From the NCBI GenBank assembly GCA_030549495.1, contig JAUIRK010000936.1, forward strand, positions 1,116,001 to 1,180,000: a stretch of 64,000 nucleotides of DNA. The letters are read 5' to 3'. The DNA comes from Nectonema munidae. Taxonomy: Eukaryota; Nematomorpha; Nectonematoida; Nectonematidae. The position numbers were made by a program, and so were the translations under genes. The notes beneath the pieces were generated by a model that was not told the origin of the DNA, ran no database searches, and worked only from the letters and a program-made list of their open reading frames with translations. Below are positions 24,400-36,784 of the stretch, one piece after another. Position 1 is the first letter of the stretch, and each line of letters opens with the position of its first letter.

Positions 24400-26360
24400 A
24401 CCAATCATCACGTACCACAACAAATTCATTAATTAAGCATTCATGCCGTTTATATCTTTATACTGAAACATGCTGTGTTGATTGTAGTTTCGATATTTGG
24501 GGTGGATGAGTCCATTTTTGAGAATGCAGCAGCGAGGGGAGGGGGCATGTGGGTTTATACAACACCAAGTAGTGCGGGTGCGGATAAATTTGTTGTCTCC
24601 CCCCACCTGTCTCTAGTATGTCCGCTTTATAGCTATAAACCACTCAAAACTCGGTGTGTCAACTAAGCAAGGAATTGAAGGTGTGTCTTTTATCAGGTGA
24701 CTATAATTTTATTGTGTGTATTATTTGAAAGTGAAAGTAACCCCATTTCGTGAGAGACAGCCTTAATGGGCCCTGGGCAAATACACCAAGAAGCCCACCC
24801 CTCAGCATATATCAACTCCTAACATGAGCGCATACTTTGTATAAATAGGTATCTGCCGTCTAAGGGTGGGTATTTATGTGTGTCTTTCCTATTTCTGACA
24901 GAGCGTGTTCTATGATTTGACTGGCATACTTTAAAATACTGCGCTCGATTTGAATTCACCCCCATTTTTTAAAGTTGTAAGCATCAAAAATGAAATATTC
25001 GCTAATAAATTAAATTTATTTTAGGCTAATATAATGCCTAATATCATGCTTCACTGGTTTTTAGTCACCTGGCCTAAAAAACTTGATCTCAGAAAATTCG
25101 GTCTTACAAAACTCGGTTTCAAAATTTTTTTTGAGAAAAATTAAAAAAACAAGTTGTTAGTGAGTTGAATTTCCCAGTTTCCGTGAATTATTTAGTCAAC
25201 TGAGAGACCAAGTTTCCTGATAACTAATTTTCAGAGACTGGGTAGTTTTCCAACGAAAATCCTTAAATATTTTATTAACTTAATGCAAATGCTATGTCTA
25301 AATTTATCTTAAAAGTAAGCAATTATACATTTTATTTGCTTTTCCAAACCGCTCTTTTATAGAACATGAGCACTTTTCTATAATTATAACCTAGTTTTCC
25401 CAAACTGCTTTTTCTGAGAGCGAGATATTTAGACCCTGCTTTCCTAGCACCCTCTGCTATATATCAGTTGTAGATATTTAGTTAGAAAATGCCACTATCC
25501 AATATCAATACTCAGCCAATACCGTGCACACTACCAACCGTAAACTTTTCCTCGCAAAGTTACGCTAACTTCATCTTCGAATCCTTGATACTCGCAGCAA
25601 TCTGGGTATTTTTGTGAAAAAAGCTTCACTTGTATTTAAGTTTTTTTTAAGCTTCTATTATCTTTAGTAAGTGAATATAACTTTGATCATTATAAATTGA
25701 GACACCAAGAATTATTTCGAAAATTATGCCATGATTGCATGATACGCGTGTATGTAGTATATATATTTAACTAAAGTTTAACTATTTTACAAAAGTTATT
25801 AACTAAACATTTAACCAGGCAACTAACTAACTTCACTGCAAAACTTTTATAACTAATCTCATATTAACTAACTAAATACCATCACAAATTTTTATGTCTA
25901 CCCCAATGTTCTGTTTTATAATGGATCAAGGAGACACATGTTCACTATAGGCAAATGTTCGCAAGACAAATGAAAATTTTTGACTTCTGTTTTCTTTTAA
26001 AATATCCGCATTGATATTTTCTTTGAATGCCTGAATTTGAAGAGCAAACTACATAAAAGAATTTACTAAAGAAAAAAGGAAAGAAATTTATTGGAATAAT
26101 CAAGGTACACCAACAAGTACACAAAAGACTAATTAAAGCCGCTCACAATGTATCTTCTGGAAAAGCTGTTCAGTATATACGAGTGGTATTAAAATAGTTG
26201 AGCAAAATATAATACAATTCAAGATTTATATGCAACTCAAAGTTATGAATGAAAGTATAAATCAAATAATATATAAAAATGAAAAACAATATATTATTAT
26301 ATATGCATAGTGGTTAGCACATAAGGGAAGGTATTTTCATGATCTGATACAAAGTAAATA
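24400..26360. other. Intergenic, nothing firmly recognised
   Basis: A purine/GC-richer patch at 24520-24620 and a GGGCCCTGGGC-containing patch at 24767-24810 look like fragments of old repeats. The remainder is AT-rich with TAACTAAC-type simple sequence at 25770-25880. Confidence 0.35.
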
Positions 26361-26362
26361 AA

Positions 26363-26632
26363 AGAAATATGATATAAAATTTTAAGGAGGCATAGACTAC
26401 TCTTATAAAATAAGTTTCAACAAGTAAGCAAAGTTTTTATGTGCGGCCTCCTTTGTTGTTCATAAAAGTGAAGCTTAGTTTTCAATTTCTGAAAAAAGTA
26501 TTGTTAAGTTTTAAAGCTCATCTTATTCAGAAAAAAACAAAGGAGACAACATATAAAATTTTTACTTATACTTGGTGAAATTCATTTTATAAGAGAAGTC
26601 TATGCCTACTGCAAATTTTATATCATATTTCT
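26363..26632. mobile_element. Foldback miniature element with about 98-base arms
   Basis: Arms at 26363-26460 and 26535-26632 are inverted copies of each other with mismatches. Shared blocks are AGAAATATGATATAAAATTT, GGCATAGACT, CTCTTATAAAAT and CTCCTTTGTT. The loop is about 75 bases. No open frame is present. The structure is that of a long-TIR foldback MITE; the arms may include duplicated flank. Confidence 0.7.
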
Positions 26633-27092
26633 AACACAAATGTATTTTGTATGAAATAATGACTAAAAACCTATATTTTTAAGTTTCCACGTTAAAATTT
26701 GAAAAGAACAGACTAGAAAGGAGAAACCTTTTTGCATATTTAATTTCGTCTTTGTATAAATTTTATTTTTTTGTTTTAGATGATGAAATTGATTTTCCTA
26801 TCGGTAAAGTTTTATTTTTTTCGCTTCTTCATATATTCATCAATCCGTTGTTTAACTTATCCTCGAATTCATTCATATATGTGAAAAAATCACTTTAACA
26901 TTCTAGACAAGATTGATAATATCCATAGGATATACTTTGATGACGGATCTGCATTTAGAAGAAAGTTTGGAGATTACCTTGATGAGAATAGTAACCTTAC
27001 TATCAAAATAGAAAATAAAATTCTGTGGATGTTAGTTAACTCCATACTTTCTACTATTTTCATCAATTATAGCAAAAATATCCAATTACAGT

Positions 27093-27175
27093 CAAACCTG
27101 TCAATAACGTCCACTCAAAGAAGACTACATTTGGGGCCGCTATTGACAGGTGGTCGTTATTGGCAGGTTTCCTCA
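27093..27175 (+). mobile_element. pogo-like terminal sequence
   Basis: CAGTCAAACCTGTCAATAACG follows a TA dinucleotide and is repeated in inverted, altered form 50 bases later (GTCGTTATTGGCAGGTTT). This pattern is known from ends of pogo/Tigger-type elements. No partner end was found in the window, so this may be a solitary or truncated end. Confidence 0.4.
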
Positions 27176-27299
27176 TTTTAAATCTTGTTCTCAAAAACAT
27201 TAAGTGATAGTATATATAAACTAGTCAATTGCATTTAAAGTGCACAGCGAAAACATTAAAAAATTTTATATATCAATAAAAGACTAACACTCAAATATT

Positions 27300-27785
27300 T
27301 TTCAACATCCAGAAGCAAGCATAGTTTCTTTCCCTACCACATGGTTAGTAGAATCTGGATTTCAATCTGTTATGGATGTTTTAAGTAGAAAATTGAATAA
27401 ATTAGATCTCAAAAATAGATAAAATATCAGATACCGTGTGCCAGAAACATCAAGATCAAGGTAAGCACTAGCTCAATGGAATAAAGATGAATGACTTCAT
27501 TAAAATTAAAGCAGACAATATGTAATGTAAAGCAGACGATTTATATTTTAAAAAATTTATAAATGCAGACAAGGATATTTTTATAAAGACGAATCTGGTC
27601 AATCGGTTAATAGGTTAACTGAATTTATCCTTGTATACTAAAACAAATTTTAAAGTGTAAATAGACAATTTTATCTTTTCATTAAGTATTTTAGTGGGAA
27701 AATGAAGTAAAAGTATGAGTAATTTATCGAAATGTTTTCAAGAAAAAATGGTCCATGGTCCGAAAAAGGTTGAGAAACTATATAT
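27300..27785 (+). mobile_element. hAT transposase C-terminal relic with terminus
   Basis: The plus-strand frame at about 27305-27480 reads ASIVSFPTTWLVESGFQSV followed by LSRKLNKLDL. This matches the hAT C-terminal block SxPxSxLVExGFSAVxxxLTKKRNRLD of FAM200/SCAND3-like transposases. About 280 bases on, GGTTGAGAAACT (27769-27780) is a hAT-type right terminus. The upstream part of the gene was not recognised. Confidence 0.6.
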
Positions 27786-28350
27786 AATCCTCGGAAAATT
27801 CAATGGTCGCTCAGAGACATTAAATTGTCATGATTTTCTTCCACTAGAAGGCCTACTATCATACTCTGTAGCTGATCAATGAGAATCACCCTTTCCATGT
27901 GGGCTTCCATAAGAACCCTGTAAGCTTAAGCCAATTCTTATGTATCTTTTTGAAAATCTTCTCCTGCTTAAATATTTAACCTAAGGGCTTAGAATGAAGT
28001 GGACTATAGACAGCTTATTTGCCAAAAGTTTCATCAAATTTAACCAACATTCATTTTTAATCCATTTTCTTCTGTGCCCGCCTTATACACTAAAGCATTT
28101 TAATAAAAGATGGCCTTGGAATTCGTTTTGATGAAAATTCTAACAAAATGGCGGGTTATACACAAGTGAATTGCAACAGGAAATCTCCTCAAAAATGTTT
28201 TGTTTTTCATAAGCTTCACAGCGAAATTGAAAAGTAGTTTAGTATTTTTATTTCTCTTGATTGGATAGGAAATCTTCCAAAAATTTCAAATTTAGCCAGT
28301 AACCACAAATCTCTAACTCACGAGCCGGTAATTTATAATCTACTGTTCAA
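27786..28350. other. Upstream region of the four-exon secreted-protein gene
   Basis: No gene was seen. A TTTATAAT stretch lies about 20 bases before the start codon at 28351, too close to act as its TATA box in the usual way. No firm promoter element was identified. Confidence 0.3.
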
Positions 28351-31300
28351 ATGAATGTAGGTTTAGTTATTATCTTAAAATTTATTTTTTATTTTAAGAT
28401 TCTTTTTGCGCTTACGAGTATAAACGCCGCTATCGACAACTACAACAAAGATCTACGAAGTAAAGTAAGTCCTGTTTTCACCATTTTCGGCATCAAATAC
28501 AACAATTGCGGTCTTATTCGCTCTCTTTTTGCATTTCTTGTCAAACTTTGTACACGAGCAAAGCGATTCTTAAAATTAAAGCATGTGGCGACTAAAATTA
28601 CGCTATATCTGAAACAAACGTGAACAATTCTTTTACATTATATATTCGTTTCTTCTTCCATAATAATGTCTTATCAGAAATACCAAATTTCGTGCAAATT
28701 TTTTTGTGAATCAGCTGCTGTTGAAACTCGTTTGAAAAATAATGTTTTAACCTGTTTTTGAAATATTCATTAAAATCGAACCGATTACTCCAAACAAACA
28801 AACATTCCATTTTTAATAGTCTTTATTTAGAAGAAAAATGTCAATATAATTAAGATTGTTAATTATATTTTTTAATTTTTTAATAAACTTTATATCATTT
28901 AAACATATTTGAGTGATTTCATCGACGCCATTAAAAATTTGGGAGAATATGCTAATTTTTTGTAAATCCCCACTTAAAAATGGTAAGCTCAATTCGATGG
29001 TGTAAAGTGATAAAATTGATTGTCTTTGATAAATCATTACTTAGATGGAGCATGAATGATCATTTTTTTATCATTTAAAAGTGTATTGATGAAGATTAAC
29101 GCTTCAACCATAAGTGGTTTTGTGAAGGGTGTCTTCCTTTCCAAAAATTTCTTATAGTTCTATGTCATTTAAACATTGTTTAAAGTTTGTATGCCCTCAT
29201 GATCTCATTTTACTTAGGACTGATGACATATGATGCAAAATTTGGAGAATAATGGAAACAAAATCTCTTTCGGTTTACGAGAAAACTAAAAATGATTAAG
29301 AATTTGATTTTCTATATCTCCACAATTCATTTCAAAATTGATGTAAATACAAAGTATGAAGAATTAGGACATACTGAAGAAATCGGAAATCATGGAGGAA
29401 TTACGAAAATTAATTTTTAAAGGATAAAAAAGTCGGATATGCTAGATTTGAACAAGAAATCTAAAATGCTTGAAACTACGTGTAGGGGTTGTGAAAAATA
29501 AAATACGGAATATTTTGCATTTTGCTCAATAAATCTATTGCTGAAAGCGAAAGAGTTTTTCTGCTGCAACGTTTTTTTCAACTCTTTGTTCAAATAAGCC
29601 TGGAAGAACATTGAATATTTTTTACTTTGTAATAATTTAAGGCTTATTGTAGAAAAAAATGCTAACAGGGTGATAAAAGAGAAAGCATTGAAACATATTT
29701 GTAAAATTAGCAAAAATATGTAGAATCACAAAAAGACAAAATAAAATCGCAAAAAGGCAAAATGGAACTAAAAAGTGTAAATATTCATGAATGTTTAAAT
29801 ATGAAGGATAATACGCAATTTACTGCGACTGGACATTTGGCCATCGGACCCTAATGAAAATTTGCCCGAATGGCCATTTCACCGAAAATGTACATTCAAT
29901 TTGAGAATTTCTGTATAGATGTTTCTTTACTTCCACTAAGTTTGCAAACTTGTGCTCAATTCAAATCTGCAGCGAAATTTTTGTTCTCTTTTGTTATTTT
30001 TAACTTCCATATAGAGATGGAAAAAGATTATTTATTGAGATGGAAAATTTTGTCTACTAGAAGTTACATGACAAATGTGTTATGCTATGACTATATCTTT
30101 ATATATATTAAAGTTATGATATGATTATGATTTTACTGTATTTTATTGAATTTTACTTCTTTAACATTAAAACAAGAATATTTTATTGGTTGCAGAAGTC
30201 AGGAAAAATGCCAAATTGTATTACATTTTTATCCCACCCTTCAAATGACCGTTCTGTCAATTATCCCTTTGACAAAATTTTTGTTTGAGAGTAATTAAAT
30301 ATAAAAAAAGACATAAAATAAGTTTTGTTTAAAACATTTTTTCTTCTACTTTAGATATCAGAGAAACATGACTATTCTGATGCCACTCAAAGTAAGAATT
30401 CTTTTCCCTGATCATAATCACTATCATCACTTTCACCTAGCACACAAAAGGTTTTTCCAGTTCATTCTTATGGTTGCCTCCACTTTAATTTAAGAAAACC
30501 ACGCCCAAGCAGACCTTCAAAACTTGGAGATTCCTAGCATCACTACACCTGACTTGCAATCCACTAAAATGGATGTTGAATACCTTGTGGATGCGCCGAA
30601 CAAGTTTTCGCCTCTAAAATCCCAATACTTTGATTTCATAAGATCAAAAATAATGAAAAGAATTCTAACGAAAGCAGAGCAAGATGAAACCCCCTACAAC
30701 CTCAACAACAACATTGAGCCTCGAAAAAGTGAAAGCAAAGCGCCTCTGAAGACGAAGGAGGACAACATCTTTAAGCAAATCATCGAAATACCCAAGCCAT
30801 TGTAAGCAACTCTTCTAAAGCTAATTAGCTAATTATTGAATTTTGTGCAGCCAAATGCGAGATTTTTGCACAGCTCATTTGCTAGTTTAATTTTAGCGTA
30901 ATTTAATTAGTTAAATGTAAAAAATTATACAAAATTTTCGTTCAATCAGATCAAAGAGTTCGCGTATTCCACTGTCCCGTGGCAAAAAATCAATATAAAT
31001 ATCCGAATATATAAAACATAGATACAAGATCGATTTCATGAAACAGGCTTTCACAATCTTTTAGTGAAAATTCGATGCGGCATATACAGAAGCAAAATGC
31101 AACGTAGGTAAATCAGATGAAGTGGTGTTTTTGCATTGAGTTTTTATCTTCATAGAATGAAGTACTACTTAAATTATGTTTAGAATAAGAGCATATTTAA
31201 TATGATATCAAGTGGAATTAAACATACGCTAGCAAACCCTTTTTATTTTTCTCCACACTTGGGGGAGATAGAGATATTTTAACAAGACACAATTAGACGC

Positions 31301-33137
31301 AAATAGGATGTATAATCGACTTACAGAATATTATCAATAAAGTATACATCATTATATGCCAAGTTTCCTGGATAGAGGATTTAAAAAAATCAATCAAACT
31401 CACTTAACATAACATAATTTATTAAGCGAATAGAAAGGCAAATTTGCATGTAATGATCGCATCAATTTAAGGAAAAGAATAAGTAAAATGATCGAGAATA
31501 ATATAAGTGACAATTATGGAAAAAAGATTAATATAAGAAAACTAGGATATTCCAAGTTACTAAGCTAGGAAGGAGTATGCATCTTATCTTTCCAGAAGTG
31601 GTCAAGGCGTTGCTTGAAGATGTTTAAAGTAGGGAGGAGGGTTCACTACATACGCGGGAAGGCTGTTCCAGTCGTTGATAATTCTGTTAGAAAAGAAGTT
31701 TTTGCGGAAGTGCTTTTTGTGTCGGCTTTTTATAAATTTGTACTGATGAGTTCTTTGAAATCTTGAAGAAAATGGGGGTAGGATATCACGATTAACATGA
31801 ATGTTTTTATTTATGATGTTAAATACTGTTCCTTTTTTTCTTTATTATTTTTTATAATTATAAATATGAACATGATGGATGCATTATCTTTTCCTAAGAT
31901 CTTTAAGTTTGTAAACGAGATCAAAATTTTTAAGAAACATAAAAAATATGTTTATCTAGGAAATTAAACACGAAATAAAAATTGCACTTAAATTGATTAG
32001 TACTAATTATATCAGGTAATTAATTATAGGATTACCTAATCCCTACTTTTGTTCTATAAACCTATTTTCCAATTTAATATTTTTTGAAAAAATTAGCAAA
32101 ATTTTGACTTAAAACTTACTCTGCATCAAAAAATGGTCTGAATGAAAAAAATTTGAAATAAAAAGGGAAATGAAGGGGAAATAGCGTTAATTTGGTAATA
32201 ATTAGCATGTCAATCTTAATGCGATATTTGAAATAAAAATAATTCGGAAAATAGTCTTGTTGATCGCGTATTTCTTGATTAGAAGCAGTATCCTTTTTAT
32301 CGCAACGTCATAGAATGCAAACTTTTGTTTAGGATTCATCGTAACTTTGCCAAGATCATATCTGAAAAGAGAGAAGATATGGATTCAACAGAAAATGAAT
32401 ATTATATAAGTGATAGCAATAAGCCACTATTAAACCGTTTTAAGTCTAATGAATTCAAAGATAGCTTTTATCCGAGAGAAGGTCTTCATCGCTACAAAAA
32501 CGAAGAAAATCTTGACGCAAAGTTTTTGACAAGCGAGAAGAGAAATAAGTTTGAAATTGACCTTCGTTTACACATTTTGCCGTCTGGCCAACTTCAGGAG
32601 GAAGAAAGAGAGATAGAAAGTTACATCCAACCGCGCCAAAGTTATGACAGCAAAGTGGACATTGTTTTTCCTTTTCAGAAAACGATTTTTGATGAAAGCA
32701 GGAATCATCGTGGATTACATCACAACGCACAACCAGCGTATGAATTAGGAGAAATCCTTACTTATCCCACAAATCCAGTGAACAAGGATGTGCAAATTCC
32801 CAACGAAGAAGACATCTCTTACGATTCCACGCTTCTGCAAGAAAAAATAAACAAAATGGAAGAAAAGCAAAGCGCGCTTGAACTGGGCCTATCCTATACC
32901 GCTAAAATCATGAAAATTCTTAAAGCACGAATCGATCAACTTTCCTCAAAGTTTCATGTTCCGTTAAACAAAAAAGTGAATCAACTAAAAGAGATGAATG
33001 CCAAATCTGACTTGGAGTCTACGATCTCAGAAGCAACTCAAAGTGATCCTTTGATTCGTAGTCAATTTGGAGATAAGAAGGATCTAGGAGCAAAAGCAGC
33101 TTTGCCAGAGTATTATCGAGATTATGCCTACTACTAG
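28351..33137 (+). CDS. Secreted, cysteine-free protein of unknown function (4 exons, 420 residues)
   Basis: I do not recognise this protein. Exon 1 (28351-28464) encodes MNVGLVIILK and a hydrophobic run to SINA, a signal peptide of about 26 residues, and stops at AAA|GTAAGT (phase 0). Exon 2 is 37 bases (30355-30391), between CTACTTTAG and GTAAGA. Exon 3 (30495-30801) follows a 103-base intron and ends at ATT|GTAAGC. Exon 4 (32333-33137) follows TTTGTTTAG and runs to a TAG. All phases agree, and the 1263 bases divide by three. The mature protein is hydrophilic, rich in K, E, N and S, and has no cysteine. Residues about 318-358 (STLLQEKINKMEEKQSAL onwards) look like a coiled coil; the end is AYY. 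Introns are 1890, 103 and 1531 bases. A peptide-precursor or structural role is possible, but no function is assigned. Confidence 0.7.
30840..31010 (+). repeat. Dispersed repeat, copy 2 (inside the third intron)
   Basis: This shares ordered blocks with 7380-7600: TTTTTGCACAGCTCATTTG, CAATCAGATCAAA and CCCGTGGCAAAAAA. It lies just inside the intron between the 307-base exon and the last exon of the secreted-protein gene. Its family is unknown. Confidence 0.55.
31560..31830 (-). mobile_element. LINE 3' fragment (reverse transcriptase C-terminal tail)
   Basis: The minus strand reads FFSNRIINDWNSLPAYVVNPP followed after a shift by KHLQ and PLLE. The NRVxxxWNxLPxxVVxAPSxxxFKxxLDxFW motif is the conserved C-terminal tail of CR1/Jockey-type non-LTR retrotransposon ORF2 proteins. 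Only this tail is present, as expected from 5'-truncated insertion. It lies in the last intron of the secreted-protein gene, in antisense orientation. Confidence 0.75.
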
Positions 33138-33381
33138 TCAAGATGCATGTTGAATCAAAAGATCTGTTCACAACTACTCCTTCTCGCTTTCTCTTCCTTA
33201 TTTTAACGAACTTAAAACATTTGAGTAAATTTTATCACCTTTATTGCAAGAAGCCTGAGAGATTGGCATTCTATCTTTGAGGTAAAACTTTATTCTTAAA
33301 TCATGGTTAAATATATAAAATGTGCGTTCTTTTTTAAAAATTCATATTCCATGTTGGTTAAAATTATAATAATCTTAGTTA

Positions 33382-33387
33382 AATAAA
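33382..33387 (+). promoter_or_regulatory. Polyadenylation signal candidate
   Basis: AATAAA lies 245 bases after the stop codon of the secreted-protein gene and before any other gene. Confidence 0.4.
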
Positions 33388-33757
33388 ATACAAGCTATTG
33401 CTTATTTTTTTCATATTAATCTCAAGTATTTAAATTTGATTTGAAGAGAAAAATTTGGGGAAAGTGTTTAAATTTTAAAACAAAAAGGAAAAAACTTGAA
33501 ATTAAGCATACCTAAAGTTTTGCACCCTAATTGTGATTATGTAGTGAAAATGTAAAAGCTCAATGGCTTCCTTACAAAAATAATCTTAAGTATCAAAATT
33601 AAAAAGATTAGACAGACTTATCAATGAACAGTTTGGAAAAAAATTCACTCTTAATAATTTTTAAAACATTTTATCGAATAGAATGTTTTAAAATTACTGG
33701 TCTTGGAAATGTGGTAAAAACCTTTACAGTATGAGATAATTCTATATAGGATCTGCA

Positions 33758-33859
33758 TTGAATTTTGAGTTTTAAATATTAAATTTTGAATTTAGGTTTT
33801 GAGCCGCACTAATTGAATTTTTGAGTTTTAAATATGAAATTTTGAATTTAGGTTTTGAG
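33758..33859. repeat. Direct repeat, two units about 55 bases apart
   Basis: The phrase TTGAATTT(T)TGAGTTTTAAATAT followed by GAATTTAGGTTTTGAG occurs twice, at 33758-33803 and 33813-33859. It lies just outside the left end of the first piggyBac element. Confidence 0.7.
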
Positions 33860-34301
33860 CAGGGCCAATTTTGATGTAAAAGGTATTAAGAAAATTTATA
33901 ATCATAACCTTCGCAAGACGAAGTGTGAACTTTTTGTCCACTCTAATTTTTAAACGGAATTTACTCCATTTTATGATGAAGTTTTGATATAAATGTTTAC
34001 TACGTAAACTTAAATTGAACTTTTTACTACATTTTCAACGAAAAGTTGAAATTAGTCCTTTTTTCAAGAAAATTTTTTTGCGATTATAGAGCAATTTCAC
34101 TGATGGCTTCGTAAATAAAGAAATTTCTAAACTTCTGTGATCAAATTATAAAAAAAAGACACTAAATATTTTTATAAATTCAATGCACTTTCATAGAAAT
34201 TTCTGCTGTTTTTTAATCTTCTGATGATGCATTCTTATTACTTTTTCTAAAAAGTTAACGCCATCTAATTATAAAAAAGTTGAGCATTCGTCAAAAGACT
34301 G

Positions 34302-34369
34302 TCAAAAAGCTTCCAGAAACATTGACATTTTTTTGAAAAAATATCAATGTTTCTGGAAGCTTTTTTTCA
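34302..34369. repeat. Perfect-looking hairpin in the piggyBac 3' region
   Basis: TCAAAAAGCTTCCAGAAACA continues to ATTGA (to 34325) and is answered by the inverse copy TCAATGTTTCTGGAAGCTTT from 34344. The stem is about 24 bases with a loop of about 18. It lies 70-140 bases beyond the transposase stop codon on the minus strand, where it would be in the 3' UTR. Confidence 0.75.
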
Positions 34370-34438
34370 AAATTCATTACTAAAAAAATGATTTTTTGAT
34401 AAATTTATTGAAACAGTTTCAAAAATATCTGATTTACA

Positions 34439-36784
34439 TCAACAATCTGGACATAATATTTTCGAGTGTGACTTACAAATAAACTTTTTGCAAATATCAC
34501 ACTTCCTTGAACCACGAGTTCTTCTGCCATGGTGTGAAATGTAGCAAAAACCTTTAGAAGTTGTTGTATCTTCAGAAGTCACTGAAGGCTCATATCCATA
34601 CGATGCTAAAAGAGTTCGAATGTTTCTTGGACTCGATGAATTAGATGCTCTGATTTGCATTGATTTTTCACATAAGGAGAGAGCTAAGCATTTTAAAAAA
34701 AACTTTTTGCCTCCTCTTCTGACACTTGGATAATAGTCAGGATCATTGTGCTTAGCAATAACCCAACTATTGTGTGCAGCAATATCAAGGTAGTTACAAA
34801 ATGCAACTAGAGTCCATCTCCTTGAATACTTATATGAGGTATATTCACGAAGCATTCGCTTGCATACATCCACACCCCCTTTGTATTTGTTGTATTCAAG
34901 TAGCGTTTCGGGTTTGTGTTTATCTCCAGAGACACTTATTTCTTTCAAATGCTGCGATGAAAGGATGTAGACAACTTTGACATTTTTCTTTGCATGCCGT
35001 TTTGGTATATAAGCCGTGAGTGAAGCATGCTCGGCGTAAAGAAACTTGCTTTCGCATTCTGTTAGATGCAAACATTTCAGGTGTTCGGGGCGTATGATTT
35101 GAGGTATGCATCTTCTGTTTGACCTGCAAGTTCCACAAACCGTGATGTTGTGCTCCAGAGACCATTTGCAGAGATCATAGTCCATAAAAAAATTATCGAC
35201 AAAGATTCCACTGCCTTGTGGAACTTTAGAATCGGTTGTAAGCCTTTTTACGATAGAACTTCCAGAAAAGTACCCTCGATTTTGAAAACCAGAAACATAA
35301 ATTTGGGACTTGGGAACAAAATAGCTCTTTGCATCAGAAAGATGGTAAACCTTCAGGCCATAACGACCTGGTTTTGAAGGGTCGTAGATTTTCACAGGAC
35401 AGTTGCCCCTAAACTTTACCAACTGTTCATCTACAGTGAGATACTCTCATTCGCTACCCAATATTTATGAAACTGCTGGTAAAAATAATCGTGAAGTACT
35501 CTAATAGGAGATATTTTATCATCTTTGTTGCGATTTGTTTTATCATCAAAGCGTATAAAAACGTGGATGAGCAGGAACATGTCACGGCTTAGAGATGCTC
35601 GTAAAAAAGGATCTCCGTACTTTTCAGAAGACAAAACAAAACTTTTATGTCTAATTTTTGATCTTTGGCCTGTCCTATATGTATGAGACACCCCAAATAG
35701 GCAAGCAAGTATTCAAAGGAAAACTTATTATAGCAAGGTTTCAAGTTTATCCACTTAGGATCATCTAATCTAAAAAAGTAAATTTTAAAAATAAAAAATA
35801 AATAATCTATCAACACACTCTCAACTTAGATCCCAGAAATAAACCAAACTATCTACAGCCCAAAATCTCGTTAAATGAAAATAACGTACGAGTTGTTTTT
35901 TTTTTGAAATTTAGAAGAAGGATCATGGTAGTAAAACATTAGGCTTATTTGGCTTTTGAAAATTTGTTGGATTACGAAATGGTGAACACTCAAAAAAGCT
36001 TTATATATTTTTGATTTGCTGTAATATACGAAGTAAAAGTACAATGAAAGTAAAGTTTGATCATAAACTTGTTTTGCTTATTCGCGTTATAAGAAATTTC
36101 ACTGAAGACGGTTGAATGGAAGTTTCAACATTTTGATATGATTAGAAGGTAAGCAAAAAAGCCTACACCTGCCTAGTTTCTCAGTAATCCATTGATTTTT
36201 TTCTATATATTACTTTTATCACTTATATGTACTTGTTCAAAAGAAACAAACTATTTTGGACAAAAAGCTAGGTACACAAAAAACTAAAGAAAAGTTCATT
36301 CATTACAAAACTGAAAAGCTAAAAATAAATATAGTGATTTTGTGAGGTATTTTTTCATTTTTATTTCACCATTATTGAATAATATCTCTCCTATAACTTG
36401 TTCTTAGAAAAATTGAAAGAAACTTACTTATAATTAGCATCGAGCTTGAGTTTCGTCATATCATATATGTACGTCAAAATCTCTTGCGTGAAAAAAAGAT
36501 GGAAAATTTTGTTCGTTTTTGAGACCAAGTGCCAAATCTCTATGCCGAGGTGGTAGTCTAGACACATTTCTCAAGTTTGAAGAAACTGGTCTGCCTGAGT
36601 TTGAGAACATTGGTTCCCATTTATATTTTGTTCCGTCTGGAGCCGACAAAGAATCATTTTGAAGGTTTTCTGTAGATGAACCTTCACTTTCAAAAACAGT
36701 ATACTCATTCAACGAGTATATATCGGATGCATCTTCCGAACTATTACTCTCGCTTGAAGAACAAATGGGTAAGGAACTCGACAT
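34439..36784 (-). pseudogene. piggyBac transposase gene, copy 1 (broken, one intron)
   Basis: It moves the element by cut-and-paste at TTAA. The start MSSSLPICSSSE (36784) matches the second copy's MSSS start. Exon 1 (36784-36428) ends in DANYK at GTAAGT. A 658-base intron follows, and exon 2 runs 35769-34439. The three family aspartates are present, in TVDEQLVKFRG, FVDNFFMDYDLCKW and YNKYKGGVDVCKRM. The C-terminus is a cysteine-rich zinc finger (KCDICKKFICKSH, then CPDC). Three one-base shifts break the frame: near 36486, near 35635 and near 35425, the last turning SLTVDEQ into a stop. Everything else aligns smoothly with copy 2, so it was intact until fairly recently in family terms. Confidence 0.85.

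Noticed and set aside
29417-29713. Minus-strand open frame of 98 codons
   Set aside because: F/L/I-rich translation of AT-rich DNA within an intron; no motif, no splice or start support.
32455-32730. Minus-strand open frame opposite the last exon of the secreted-protein gene
   Set aside because: The plus strand has splice-phase support here; this is its antisense shadow.
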